Of a stretch of 64,000 nt of DNA, positions 16,887-26,282 are shown piece by piece. A program made the position numbers and the translations under genes. The notes beneath the pieces were generated by a model, which searched no databases, was not told where the DNA came from, and saw only the letters and a list, made by a program, of their open reading frames with translations. This stretch comes from an archaeon (GTDB lineage Archaea; Asgardarchaeota; Thorarchaeia; Thorarchaeales; Thorarchaeaceae). Where the stretch lies: the NCBI GenBank assembly GCA_024275415.1, contig JAJRZD010000033.1:1-64000 (forward strand), written 5' to 3'. Position 1 is the stretch's first letter. Every line of letters starts with the position of its first letter.

Positions 16887-18323
16887 CTAGGTGTGTTTCT
16901 CTTTTGAGATATGCGATTCTCTTATGCGCTGGATTTCAGAAATCATGTTCTCAATGGCGTTACTCTTGAAGAGGAACCCTGTATCGAATGTTTCTCTTGA
17001 CTTGTTATCTGACAGCTTACCAATCAAGTCTTCTGGACTTTTGACGCTTTCCACAAATCCTTCTTGTATTATGTGGTTCATTATCTCAGCACCCTTGATG
17101 TCAACAATAAAAGTTCGTAACCCAAATGCTAATCCCTCATATAGGGCGGTCGAACCAACACCCACAATAACCTTGGACTTGGAAAATAGTTCGTATAATG
17201 ATGCATCCAATCTGTCGATGACATTGATATCTGTGTGAAGCAACCAAGGATATTTCTCCTGCCATCCGTGTACTTCTTGTGGATGCAACTTGTACAATAT
17301 CTCGTGATCCAAATCTAGCTGAGTACTTAATTTGGCTGCAAACTTAGATAGATCCTCACCTATGGTGTCTTGAGAGATAAACAAAATATAATCACCATCT
17401 CCATGTTTTCTGAATTCCTCTTTCTGCATTTCCAGATATGGGAATCCCACCGATATTATTCGTGACTCATCAACTGGGAAATCAGCAACGGTTCTCCAGT
17501 AGTCGCCCCAGACAAAGAGATAGTCTGCAAAAGATTTTTTCGTTCCATTAGGGAAAGAATAACCAACATGGTATGGTGATATCACTCCATGTTGGAGTTC
17601 TATGGTGACCACACCCAATTTTTTGCAGGCCTCTATGAGATCCTCCCATCCATATCCTTGCGTCAAAATCACGATTTCTGGCTCAATCTTCATAAGAAGT
17701 TTCAAGAACAGCGGCAGTCGGGCCTTTCTTTCCTGTAGCGTCCGTTTTGTCATAGATATGAGGTTAACCGAAACACCAAAGGTCGATTTCAGAATGGTTC
17801 TTATCTCCTCAAGTTTACCATATTCCTCCTCTGTGAGTTTGATTTTGACCCGTCTTAGAATTCGTTTCAGATAGGTTCTCATTTCGATGAAGTCGAAATA
17901 TCGGAGGTTTTTTGTCTTTGCGGGAGAATAATGCTTGTTATCGAAATGGGATTCTATTGCTATAATACTATCCTGCATCCGATCGATTAGGAGGTCTGAA
18001 TAAATGTCCCACCACACACCACCTTGAAACTTTCTTCTCGCACTACTGATTACAATGATTGATGATTTAGGAGATAGAAAGGGGTTTTTTGATACTCGGA
18101 ATACGGATAGCATCAACCGTTTTATCCGCGACCCATTGCTTTTTTTTCCCCCATGACTACTGTCTGTGGTTGTACCTTCCCTGATAATTTTTGAATATAC
18201 TTGGAAACGCACTCGTTCCCAGAACAGGACATCCTGGATTTTGAGGTTGAACAAATCGTGTTGCCTTTCAATTTGCGAAAGCATCTCGTAAACTTCTACC
18301 CAGTCCATTGCTTCGGCCTTCAT
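16887..18323 (-). CDS. GT-B glycosyltransferase of capsule/polysialyltransferase type
   Basis: This large soluble protein of about 478 residues has two Rossmann-like halves. The donor half carries VTIELQHGVISPYHVGY and YKLHPQEVHGW, then VGVGSTALYEGLAFG, a pattern found in capsule, teichoic-acid and polysialyltransferase-type enzymes that use CMP- or CDP-linked donors. It lies at the edge of the nonulosonate pathway, so it is the best candidate for transferring the CMP-activated sugar. ATG at 18323 is chosen (MKAEAMDWVEVYEML); an upstream frame to 18368 lacks support. No membrane segment is seen. Confidence 0.65.
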   Translation of the reverse strand: MKAEAMDWVEVYEMLSQIERQHDLFNLKIQDVLFWERVRFQVYSKIIREGTTTDSSHGGKKSNGSRIKRLMLSVFRVSKNPFLSPKSSIIVISSARRKFQGGVWWDIYSDLLIDRMQDSIIAIESHFDNKHYSPAKTKNLRYFDFIEMRTYLKRILRRVKIKLTEEEYGKLEEIRTILKSTFGVSVNLISMTKRTLQERKARLPLFLKLLMKIEPEIVILTQGYGWEDLIEACKKLGVVTIELQHGVISPYHVGYSFPNGTKKSFADYLFVWGDYWRTVADFPVDESRIISVGFPYLEMQKEEFRKHGDGDYILFISQDTIGEDLSKFAAKLSTQLDLDHEILYKLHPQEVHGWQEKYPWLLHTDINVIDRLDASLYELFSKSKVIVGVGSTALYEGLAFGLRTFIVDIKGAEIMNHIIQEGFVESVKSPEDLIGKLSDNKSRETFDTGFLFKSNAIENMISEIQRIRESHISKEKHT

Positions 18324-18671
18324 TATTGTTTTTGGATAAAGTGTGCAGGATTGTCCGGAATATCTCATAACTCCTTTTATTTTGTTGCCAATGCAAGGCT
18401 CTTGTGAAAAACCAGCTATAAGTTTCTGTTTGAAATCCGCATGAATGACTGCGTGTCAGAATTCCAACACCTCGGTTCTTACCACAATCAATCTTATGAC
18501 ATCCGGTTGGTTTTTTCACACATCTTCGCAATGCAATATGTCAATGATTGGCACTTCTCAGAAATGATGGGGTTTTTGACTTACACATTGTCTGTGTGCT
18601 TGTTCATTGCCGGATAGATTAAATATGGTGACCAAGGACTTCAATTTGCTTATTCCACGAGGGTCTACTCA
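18324..18671. other. Intergenic region between divergent genes
   Basis: There are 348 bases without a convincing gene on either strand. A TATA-like stretch AGATTAAATATGG (about 18615-18627) precedes the rightward membrane-protein gene, whose ATG has a GAGGG site. The leftward glycosyltransferase must also start from this region, but I see no clear TATA box for it. No repeat or RNA structure stood out. Confidence 0.5.
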
Positions 18672-19724
18672 ATGGGTATAAAGAAGTTCATCATGAAACA
18701 GTATTGGCGTATTGGCACTATAAGAGCACTGCTAAGCCTTGCTCTTGCAATGTTGGTCATTGGTCGTCTTTACTATCAGTTCATCCCAGGGCTTAAAGAC
18801 ATGGGCATGTATGGTGCATTAATACTGGGCACGTTTCTAGTCTTTATTTTCATGGGAATCGGCTGGGCATATGATGTCAAGGCAAAGATGTGGAGTCAGA
18901 AGGAACAAGCTATCACCGAACGCAATGCATACTCTTACATACCAAGTTATTGGGAAATTGTGGTACACTATGCAATCTATCGTTCAATGGTACGCACGTT
19001 CAAGCAGATTCTGTCCAAGAACGGACTTGATAGTGACTACCTAGATGACGCACAACGATATCTGGATGGATACTTTGGACGCAAGCTCACACGTGAGGAT
19101 ATTTTTTCATCTTTGTCTGCCGGACTTGCATTCTGTCAAAAACATCCTTTTTCAACAACAACATCTCAGGAACAAAAGAGAGTTCCGATAAGGAGTAGAA
19201 TAAAGCTTGGTTTTCAGGTCATGATGCTTCGACTTAACTGGATTCAATCTCTGACAGGATTGGTTCAAGAGGTGTTGGTCTTTGGAACTTTCTTTATCGC
19301 GTTAATCTATTTACAGGGTAAAGAGGTTGTTGATGAAATCCTGCCCTTTGATATTCTAGTAATTGGTTTCTTTCTAGTGTCAATTCCCTTGTTTGCTGTG
19401 TTGGTTTCTTTAGGATGGCTCTATGACAGGAAGTTCAAGATTTGGGCCCCTGATTTCGTGGTTAGAATCGAACGGAACCCGTATACGTATCTGGCTGAAC
19501 CAAAATTACACGTAATGTACTTTCCCTTCTATTTCGCCCTTCTTCAAACTATGAAAAAGATATTCATTTCCCATCAAATGGATGTGACCGAGTTGGATCG
19601 GATACAGCAGTTTCTTGGCTCTTACCAGAACTTAGATGTAGCCAAAGATGAACACATGATAATCGCTAAAGAGTTACGGAAAACTTACGGAGAATTATTT
19701 GGTAATCAAAAGCGGGGGCATTGA
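18672..19724 (+). CDS. Membrane protein with two tandem copies of an unrecognised repeat
   Basis: I do not recognise this family. The 350-residue protein contains two copies of a module of about 170 residues. Each copy has a basic start, two membrane helices, then a conserved motif: IGWAYDVKAKMWSQ...ITERNAYSYIPS in copy one and LGWLYDRKFKIWAP...IERNPYTYLAEP in copy two, followed by a helical soluble tail. The next gene is a single copy of the same module. It lies between the nonulosonate genes and the UDP-sugar dehydrogenase, so a role at the membrane in glycan assembly or export is possible but unproven. Confidence 0.6.
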   Translation: MGIKKFIMKQYWRIGTIRALLSLALAMLVIGRLYYQFIPGLKDMGMYGALILGTFLVFIFMGIGWAYDVKAKMWSQKEQAITERNAYSYIPSYWEIVVHYAIYRSMVRTFKQILSKNGLDSDYLDDAQRYLDGYFGRKLTREDIFSSLSAGLAFCQKHPFSTTTSQEQKRVPIRSRIKLGFQVMMLRLNWIQSLTGLVQEVLVFGTFFIALIYLQGKEVVDEILPFDILVIGFFLVSIPLFAVLVSLGWLYDRKFKIWAPDFVVRIERNPYTYLAEPKLHVMYFPFYFALLQTMKKIFISHQMDVTELDRIQQFLGSYQNLDVAKDEHMIIAKELRKTYGELFGNQKRGH

Positions 19725-19728
19725 ATAG

Positions 19729-20238
19729 ATGCGAATAAGAAAGTGGTTTATGAAACAACAATGGCGGATTGTACAGATCCGTGGAATCTGGGGATTGTTC
19801 TATGGCATATTCCTTTTGGCTTATGCATATTTCGAATACATCCCAATATTTGCAGGTCTTGGCATGTGGGGCCCTGTCGTGTTCTCGGGAGTGCTTTTAG
19901 TTGTGTTTCTAATACTGGGTTATTTGTACGACCGAGTATTTGTCCTCTGGGCCCCATCACAAGAGGTTGTGATTGAACGTAACCCATATCAGTACGTGCC
20001 TAGTCCAAAAGAGCATATATTCTGGTTTCCTCTTTATTCCAGTCTTTTAGACAGTATAGAGAAACTTGCAATGGAGTATGGCATTGACACATCTGACATT
20101 CAAGAAACAAAGGAATATTATGCGGAAATACAGAAACTTCGGCCTGATATACCTGATGATTTAGAACGGGCTGTGGAGCTAAGGAACGACTTCGTTTCAA
20201 AGCACCGGTATTGGAATGGGAACGCTCAAGACAACTGA
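19729..20238 (+). CDS. Single-module homologue of the upstream membrane protein
   Basis: This 169-residue protein is made of one module shared with the gene before it: a basic start (KWFMKQQWRIVQIRGIWG), two membrane helices, LGYLYDRVFVLWAPSQ, VIERNPYQYVPSP, and a helical acidic tail. The gene starts four bases after the upstream stop, so the pair is co-transcribed. The WLYDR..WAP and IERNPY.Y motifs are more alike between this protein and copy two of its neighbour than either is to copy one. The function is unknown. Confidence 0.6.
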   Translation: MRIRKWFMKQQWRIVQIRGIWGLFYGIFLLAYAYFEYIPIFAGLGMWGPVVFSGVLLVVFLILGYLYDRVFVLWAPSQEVVIERNPYQYVPSPKEHIFWFPLYSSLLDSIEKLAMEYGIDTSDIQETKEYYAEIQKLRPDIPDDLERAVELRNDFVSKHRYWNGNAQDN

Positions 20239-20324
20239 GCACCCTTTAGTGGATCTAATAAGTCCTATGCAAGATGGGAAAGTATTAATCAGACACGAAA
20301 TCCCCTTGACATGAGGATTCTGGA

Positions 20325-21650
20325 ATGGCCCTCGGTAAATTATGTGTAGTTGGTCTTGGATATGTAGGCTTGCCAGTAGCCGCAAAATTCGCAGAGGTCG
20401 GTTTTAACGTTGCAGGGATTGATATCGTCAAGAACAAGGTTACCCTCATAAATGAAGGGAAATCTCCCATTGAAGGGAACGAGCCAGATCTTGCAGAACT
20501 GGTTGCCAAGGTAGTATCTGACGGCAGCCTGCGCGCTTTTACTTCTTACGAGTCTGTCAAGGACGCAGACTTTGTTATCATCGTTGTGGAAACCCCGTTC
20601 GATAATGGTGCACACAAGCCAATCTACGGTGCATTGATATCCGCCACAAAAAGCGTTGGTCAACATATCAAGAAGGGCGTATTAGTCATCATCGAATCGA
20701 CAGTTGCTCCGGGCACGGTCAAGAACATTGTTCAGCCACTTCTAGAGTCTGAATCAGGGATGGTAGCTGGCACGGACTTCATGCTTGCCACAGCGCCTGA
20801 AAGAGTAATGCCTGGCAAGCTGTTACATAATCTAGTACACATGGATCGTGTGGTTGGCGGAATAGATGAGGCAAGCACATCGAAGGCAGTAGAACTCTAC
20901 AAACATATCGTCAAGGGCCACCTGTATCCGGTCGATAGTACCACAGCTGAGGTCGTGAAGACTGTAGAGAATGCATATAGGGATGTCCAGATAGCATTTG
21001 CAAACGAGATTGCCCTTTTGTGTGAGAACATTGGTGTTGATGTTTGGCAGGTACGGGATCTGGTCAATAGGGCCCCAAGTCGCAATATGCATCTTCCTGG
21101 AGCTGGTGTAGGTGGGCATTGTCTTCCGAAGGACTCGTGGTTACTCGCCTTCGGTGCAAAGGGGAAGTACAAGCCCAAACTGATATCATTGGCACGTGAC
21201 ATAAACGATGCAATGCCTGCCCACATGAGTGACCTGTGTGAGGAGGCACTTCAATCCCATAATCTGAGGCTGCATGGAAGCAATGTCACCATACTAGGTG
21301 TCGCATATCTTGAGAACTCTGATGACACTCGAAACTCGCCTGCATTGATACTGAAACAGAATCTTGAGGTGCTTGGAATCAATACAACACTTCATGATCC
21401 GCATGTGAAGTCAACTGACACGTTTCGGGTCTTGAGCGACTTTGAGGAAGCAGTGGAAAACTCTGACTGTGTTGCGATTGTCACCGCTCATGACGAGTAC
21501 AGAAAAATCGACTTGGACAGGTTAAAGGGACTGATGCGGACGCCAATTCTAGTCGATGGTCGGAACGTGTTGGATCCTGATGAATGCTCCCACAAGGGAT
21601 TCTCGTTCCGGGCGATTGGGCGTCCGATTAGGAATGCACGAAATCACTGA
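20325..21650 (+). CDS. UDP-N-acetyl-D-mannosamine-type (nucleotide sugar) dehydrogenase
   Basis: This is an NAD-dependent, four-electron oxidoreductase turning a UDP-sugar into a uronic acid. The N-terminal Rossmann motif is VVGLGYVGLPVA; ESTVAPGTV, APERVMPG and ENAYRDVQIAFANEIALLCE follow; the catalytic cysteine sits in GVGGHCLPKDSW. These features match WecC/UDP-ManNAc dehydrogenases more closely than UDP-glucose dehydrogenase. It has a GAGG site eight bases before ATG. It would provide an acidic sugar for the surface glycan encoded around it. The end overlaps the convergent deacetylase gene by 23 bases. Confidence 0.9.
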   Translation: MALGKLCVVGLGYVGLPVAAKFAEVGFNVAGIDIVKNKVTLINEGKSPIEGNEPDLAELVAKVVSDGSLRAFTSYESVKDADFVIIVVETPFDNGAHKPIYGALISATKSVGQHIKKGVLVIIESTVAPGTVKNIVQPLLESESGMVAGTDFMLATAPERVMPGKLLHNLVHMDRVVGGIDEASTSKAVELYKHIVKGHLYPVDSTTAEVVKTVENAYRDVQIAFANEIALLCENIGVDVWQVRDLVNRAPSRNMHLPGAGVGGHCLPKDSWLLAFGAKGKYKPKLISLARDINDAMPAHMSDLCEEALQSHNLRLHGSNVTILGVAYLENSDDTRNSPALILKQNLEVLGINTTLHDPHVKSTDTFRVLSDFEEAVENSDCVAIVTAHDEYRKIDLDRLKGLMRTPILVDGRNVLDPDECSHKGFSFRAIGRPIRNARNH

Positions 21651-22287
21651 ATACCAACTTCTCTATCTCGAAGGCTTCAGCATATTCAGTCCCGATGAAT
21701 GTGCCCCCATAGTTCAGGAATGCCCGTATCTTGTCAGGCTCGAAATAGTCCCTCCTAATCACTTGGGATTCGTATTTGTGGAGCATTTCGATTTTCTTGC
21801 TCACATCCTCCTCATCGAACTTGATAAACACACTCGGGGTGAATCCAGGCACGGTTCCTGGGACCTGATACATCCAGATACTTGTTCCTGTTCGCATAAA
21901 TGCCCGTCTGGTTTCTTCTCCGATTGTCTTGTGATCTTGATGGAGGTCATTAATGGATGGCGTTATCACAAGATCCGGCCTGAATTCCTTCCTTTCGAGA
22001 TAGATACGCTCAAGGATGTCTTGCCTGTAGTCAGGGAATCTCCTGACAGGGTATTCAAGGATCGTAAGGTCATTGATTCCTAGATGCTGGGCGGCGGCCT
22101 TGCATTCCTTTATCAGAACATCTTCATCATGTTTTGACCTGTCGACACTTTCTTTACAATCGCTGAAAACAAGGGACTTAACAGTGATACCACTTTCCAC
22201 CAGTTTCCTGACAGTACTACCAGCCCCAAGTTCCATATCGTCTGTATGTGGTGAGAGAACCAATACCCTATCCATGTTTAACTTCAT
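21628..22287 (-). CDS. PIG-L/LmbE family deacetylase
   Basis: This second de-N-acetylase-like protein in the island has the zinc motif in LSPHTDDMELGAGS (a variant with T where PHPDDE has P) and a later DLHQDHKTIGEETRRAF. It is clearly a paralogue-level relative of the gene at 14.3 kb but quite divergent. It probably removes an acetyl group from an amino sugar, perhaps so that the sugar can be sulfated or otherwise modified; this is inference. The start has GAGG eight bases upstream. The C-terminus overlaps the dehydrogenase gene on the other strand. Confidence 0.82.
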   Translation of the reverse strand: MKLNMDRVLVLSPHTDDMELGAGSTVRKLVESGITVKSLVFSDCKESVDRSKHDEDVLIKECKAAAQHLGINDLTILEYPVRRFPDYRQDILERIYLERKEFRPDLVITPSINDLHQDHKTIGEETRRAFMRTGTSIWMYQVPGTVPGFTPSVFIKFDEEDVSKKIEMLHKYESQVIRRDYFEPDKIRAFLNYGGTFIGTEYAEAFEIEKLVFSDFVHS

Positions 22288-22409
22288 TGTTCCAACCTCG
22301 CTTCACGAAGGTCAACCGAGCATGTTGAGAGTGAAAGATAACGTTTATGGCAATACTGATGACACCATATTCTTTTTATCGAGGAGTCAAGAGGAGATGG
22401 TAGTCTACC

Positions 22410-23075
22410 ATGAAGCTAACCGTTCACCAACCTAATTTCCTTCCTTATCTGGGCTTCTTTGACAAAATCCGGCAAGTCGACATCTTTGTCGTTATGGACG
22501 ATGTTCAATACACGAAAAGAGGTTTCACGAATCGGAATCGGATCAAGAAACCTGATGGAGCAATGTGGCTCACCGTTCCAGTGAAGAGTGAACGAGATAG
22601 TCTGGTGAACGAGGTGCGAATCTCAAACCACGTTGACTGGAAAAGCCGTCACCTCAAGACATTGGAACATATGTATAGCAAAGCAGGCCACTTCGATGAG
22701 GTATTTCCGGTCATACAGGATGTGTATTCACAGGACTGGTCGTTGCTATCAGACCTAAATATCGAGATGATTCGACGATGCTTCTATTTTCTGGGCATCA
22801 CCGTAAGAATGGTAATGAGTTCTTCATTGGACATAAGTGACAAGTTTGGTGGGGAACGTATCATCGAGATATGTAAGCGTCTTGACTGCCCCGAGTACTT
22901 CTCAGGAAAATCTGGGAGAAACTATCTGGATCTATCCGCCTTTGAGGATAAGGATATTCGAGTCACCTTCCAAGATTTCGAGCATCCTGTCTATCTCCAG
23001 CAGTTTGGAGAATTCATCCCTAACCTTTCAGTGATTGACTATCTTTTCAACGTTGGAGGACAACCGTTCTGGTAG
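22410..23075 (+). CDS. WbqC-like family protein
   Basis: This is a member of the WbqC-like family (PF08889), found in many O-antigen and surface glycan loci. The diagnostic opening VHQPNFLPYLGFFDKI and MDDVQYTKRGFTNRNRIK are clear, as is the ending NLSVIDYLFNVGGQ. The family's reaction is not firmly established; roles in sugar modification or transfer have been suggested. A GAGGAG site precedes ATG. The sulfotransferase gene begins on the base after its stop codon, which implies a shared transcript and perhaps consecutive steps. Confidence 0.87.
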   Translation: MKLTVHQPNFLPYLGFFDKIRQVDIFVVMDDVQYTKRGFTNRNRIKKPDGAMWLTVPVKSERDSLVNEVRISNHVDWKSRHLKTLEHMYSKAGHFDEVFPVIQDVYSQDWSLLSDLNIEMIRRCFYFLGITVRMVMSSSLDISDKFGGERIIEICKRLDCPEYFSGKSGRNYLDLSAFEDKDIRVTFQDFEHPVYLQQFGEFIPNLSVIDYLFNVGGQPFW

Positions 23076-24110
23076 ATGAATCTAGAGCTACAAGCGTGGT
23101 CGGTTTCGATGAATGAACAAAGAACTTCGGAGTTCCGGAAAGATGTGACTCAAGAGGAACAATTGCAGAGGATGAACGAACTCCTTTGGCCCTACGAAAA
23201 AGATGCGATATCACAATTCACAGAGCCCGCGAAGCCGACGTTGTTCATAGTCGGTGCACCACGAAGTGCGACAACCCTTGTCTACCAGTTAGTTTCAGAT
23301 ACGGGCCTTTTCGGATACATCTCGAATTATATTGCTAGGTTCTACGCTGCCCCGTTCATCGGTGCACTCCAAGCAAAGACACTGGGGATGGTTCATTCTT
23401 CGAAGATGTCTTTTGAATCGAAATTCGGGCGGACTAAGGGTTGGCATGAACCTCATCAGTTCAACTATTTCTGGAGAAAGTGGTTCCGATATGATAAAGA
23501 TCACCAGATGAATCAAAGTTTTATCGAATCTATGGACAAGATAACGTTCAGACGGGAGATTGCCGCTTTGGAGAATGTGTTTCAGCAGCCCATGGCTTTC
23601 AAAAGCCTCTACTGCGGATTGCAGGTTGAATTTCTCAAGAGGACATTGCCCAAATCTAGATTCGTGATATGCACTAGAAACCCTCTTTATCAAGCTCAGT
23701 CAATTCTCTCTGGACGCAAGGCGTTCTTCGGCACATATGAGGGATGGTTCTCTTTGAAGCCTGCCGAGTACTCGTCCCTTAAAGAGATGGATGTCTTTCA
23801 TCAAGTTGCGGGACAGATCTACTACATCTTAAAATCAATTGGAAGTGGGTTAAAGGCAGTGGGTGAACACGAGTATCAAATAATCGATCAGGAAGACCTG
23901 ATACGTGACCCACGAGGAGTCATGTCGAACATCATCAAATTAGGTGGTCAGGATCCCACGAAGGCGAATCTATCCAATCTGCCAGAATCTTTCGAGAATC
24001 GAAATGAGCAGAAGCTACCAGATGAAGAATGGGAACAGCTCAAGGAAGCCATAGATGACTTCTTTGGCGATATGAGCTGCCGTGACGTTCTTCTTGACTC
24101 CTCTCATTGA
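23076..24110 (+). CDS. PAPS-dependent sulfotransferase family protein
   Basis: Residues about 55-70 read LFIVGAPRSATTLVY, the 5'-phosphosulfate loop of sulfotransferases, and FVICTRNPLYQAQSIL supplies the arginine and serine of the 3'-phosphate site. The C-terminal part ends a canonical fold (IIDQEDLIRDPRGVM). It would move a sulfuryl group from PAPS to a sugar or other surface molecule. It is directly coupled to the wbqC-like gene. ATP sulfurylase at the left edge of the window would make the precursor APS; an APS kinase is not in view. Confidence 0.82.
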   Translation: MNLELQAWSVSMNEQRTSEFRKDVTQEEQLQRMNELLWPYEKDAISQFTEPAKPTLFIVGAPRSATTLVYQLVSDTGLFGYISNYIARFYAAPFIGALQAKTLGMVHSSKMSFESKFGRTKGWHEPHQFNYFWRKWFRYDKDHQMNQSFIESMDKITFRREIAALENVFQQPMAFKSLYCGLQVEFLKRTLPKSRFVICTRNPLYQAQSILSGRKAFFGTYEGWFSLKPAEYSSLKEMDVFHQVAGQIYYILKSIGSGLKAVGEHEYQIIDQEDLIRDPRGVMSNIIKLGGQDPTKANLSNLPESFENRNEQKLPDEEWEQLKEAIDDFFGDMSCRDVLLDSSH

Positions 24111-25219
24111 GCCCGTGAAATAACCTCTCGTAACGTACCAACATAGTTGTCCATTAGCATGTTCTGCCCAGCCCAATCTTGAAGATAGATCCTACGTTCT
24201 AGGATTTCCTCCGGACTCATTTTCTTCATGGTACGGATGGTTTCTAAAAACTCTCTCTCATTTCCGTATGTGAGGCAGCTCCCCTTTGGCAAGAAGTTGA
24301 TGATGGACACAAAATCCCGATTCAACACGAAAATCAGACCAGCGTGAGAATATGTAGCAGCCTTATTTGGGAATGAATATCGATGATACCAGAAGTCAGT
24401 CCAAGGGATCAAACCAAACTGATATTCGTTCGTCAAAACATCCATCAGAACTGAAGGATGTATCCAATCACGATGCCTGATCCATTTCCAGTGTTCAGGT
24501 GGCTTTCTCCCGACCCAATCCACTATGATTCCTCCTTCCTCTTCAATCATCTCTCTATGTCTTCCAGGAAACCTGTGTTCGAGAAATCCCTCGTAGTCCC
24601 GTGCCAGACAGATTGACTTGAGAGGTCCGGAGTGCAATGATGGTTTCGCAAGATTCCCGACTTCGCTTTTGAATGGGAAATTCGGAATCACTTCGCAGGT
24701 CGCAATATGCCGTCTGTGTTCTCTTGCAATTGCTTCACTTACTGTCACGATCGATGCTGCAGAACGAAGTATCTGGCGTTCCCATTTTCTATATATTCTT
24801 GGAACGATGAAATATCGCGCAGAGTTTTTCATTCTGGCTGGCAGTGATTTGGCTTTCATCCTCTTGATCATGGTCTGTCGCGACCAATACTCGTGGTCAT
24901 CATATACGTATGGGATCCCGAGGTCATAGGCTATCTTTCCAGAAATCACATTATGGGCATACACTATATCTGGCTGGATCTTGTCCACGACATCTTCAGC
25001 CTCTTTCTTAAGGCGTTGATAGAATGGGGGTATTCCAAGGTTGTTAAGGGTTCTAAATGCCTTGGAGTGGTAGGTTTCTTCAAATGCCTCCTCGTACAGA
25101 GGAGTCCCCCTTCTCATTGACCCGAAGAAATAGGATTTGGAGAATCCTCTAGCAAGCATTGCCAGCCGCTCAACACGGGGGTCTGGCAATCCTTCGTGCG
25201 ATATGTGAAGTATCTTCAT
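24104..25219 (-). CDS. GT4-like glycosyltransferase
   Basis: This GT-B type glycosyltransferase of about 371 residues starts MKILHISHEGLPDPRVERLA, a classic GT4-family opening. YAHNVISGKIAYDLGIPYVY and SAASIVTVSEAIAREH are typical of the N-terminal domain, and YQFGLIPWTDFWYHRYSFPN with NKAATYSHAGL corresponds to the donor-binding region. The donor is likely a nucleotide sugar. It overlaps the convergent sulfotransferase gene by seven bases and follows the GT2 gene on the same strand. Acceptor and linkage are unknown. Confidence 0.82.
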   Translation of the reverse strand: MKILHISHEGLPDPRVERLAMLARGFSKSYFFGSMRRGTPLYEEAFEETYHSKAFRTLNNLGIPPFYQRLKKEAEDVVDKIQPDIVYAHNVISGKIAYDLGIPYVYDDHEYWSRQTMIKRMKAKSLPARMKNSARYFIVPRIYRKWERQILRSAASIVTVSEAIAREHRRHIATCEVIPNFPFKSEVGNLAKPSLHSGPLKSICLARDYEGFLEHRFPGRHREMIEEEGGIIVDWVGRKPPEHWKWIRHRDWIHPSVLMDVLTNEYQFGLIPWTDFWYHRYSFPNKAATYSHAGLIFVLNRDFVSIINFLPKGSCLTYGNEREFLETIRTMKKMSPEEILERRIYLQDWAGQNMLMDNYVGTLREVISRAQ

Positions 25220-25293
25220 TGATTGAACACCCATTCGTTCTTGCTGTGTATCATCAGTATGTCTTGCCGTTGTCCTTCTATTTACTCTATCCC

Positions 25294-26100
25294 TCAGAGA
25301 AGACGTTTGATCAATCTTCGGATATTGCGTTGCACGAGAGAACCGTAGAATTCTCGCACATCCTCATCCTCACACCGCCACGACCCGCGAAAGAACTCAT
25401 ACCAATACCCCCTCATGTATGCCATGTCATTCTTTGTGATTGCCTTGCTTGTAGCATATAGCGGTCCTATTCCTGCATAGAATGCCAACCGTCCTGACCT
25501 GAACCGACCTGCTCCGGATTCTAGGTGTGATGGAGGTGTCTTGACCTTCATCATGTCTAGGATTTTCAACTCGTAGCCGAGCTTCAGAGCCTTGATGTTG
25601 AGGAACGAGTCTATCGAGATATCCCAATACTTGTCAATATACAGTATGACTTCAGATCGCACAACCTTTCCTGTGAACATTGGGAATGAGCGCTGGAGTC
25701 CGTCTTCTATCTGTCCAGCAGCCACTCCTATTCTCGGATGCGAGTCAAGGTATTTCACCATGTCTTCAAAGTAGGTTTTTGGAAAGATCGTATCGACGTC
25801 AGCTGTAGCAACATACTTGTACTCTCTGGCCAACTCCTTGAGGACTGGTTGAGCTTTTGTCCAAGCCCTACCCAGTGTGTCTAGATTTCCTTTCGTTTTC
25901 TTGGGCATTGACACAATCCTGAAATTCAATCCATACTGTTCAGCGATTTCCCTTGCAACAACCTCACTTCTATCAGTCGAACCATCGTTCACAAATAGGA
26001 TGACGCTAGGCCTGAGGGTCTGTTGTGCGATATTCCTGATAAACACTGGAAGAGCCTCCTCCTCATTATAGAACTTTGTTGCAAGCACATATTCGCTCAA
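25294..26100 (-). CDS. GT2 family glycosyltransferase
   Basis: This GT-A fold family 2 glycosyltransferase has the opening VLATKFYNEEEALPVFI, the NDGSTDRSEVV nucleotide-binding stretch, and the DXD-like DVDTIFP metal site near residue 100. It is 268 residues long with no membrane helices, so it acts at the cytoplasmic face. A TTG start with GAGG nine bases upstream is used. It lies upstream of the GT4-like gene on the same strand; the two probably extend the same glycan. Confidence 0.84.
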   Translation of the reverse strand: MSEYVLATKFYNEEEALPVFIRNIAQQTLRPSVILFVNDGSTDRSEVVAREIAEQYGLNFRIVSMPKKTKGNLDTLGRAWTKAQPVLKELAREYKYVATADVDTIFPKTYFEDMVKYLDSHPRIGVAAGQIEDGLQRSFPMFTGKVVRSEVILYIDKYWDISIDSFLNIKALKLGYELKILDMMKVKTPPSHLESGAGRFRSGRLAFYAGIGPLYATSKAITKNDMAYMRGYWYEFFRGSWRCEDEDVREFYGSLVQRNIRRLIKRLL

Positions 26101-26282
26101 TGGAATTGACCTCTTTGAAATCTCGACTGCTCTGATTGAATCCGCCTTCTGTCAGACTTTCCGATATTTCATATCGTGATTGATGATGTTTCTTCAGATA
26201 GCGGATTTTACAGCATTTGATTTTAAGAAACGGTTATTAACCCTCTGTCCACCATAATAGACGAGGTAGACGAGGTTTGGGC

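Noticed and set aside
21556..22083. 175-codon rightward frame antisense to the second deacetylase
   Set aside because: The leftward frame contains the zinc motif and DLHQDH; the rightward one has no motif and no start signal.
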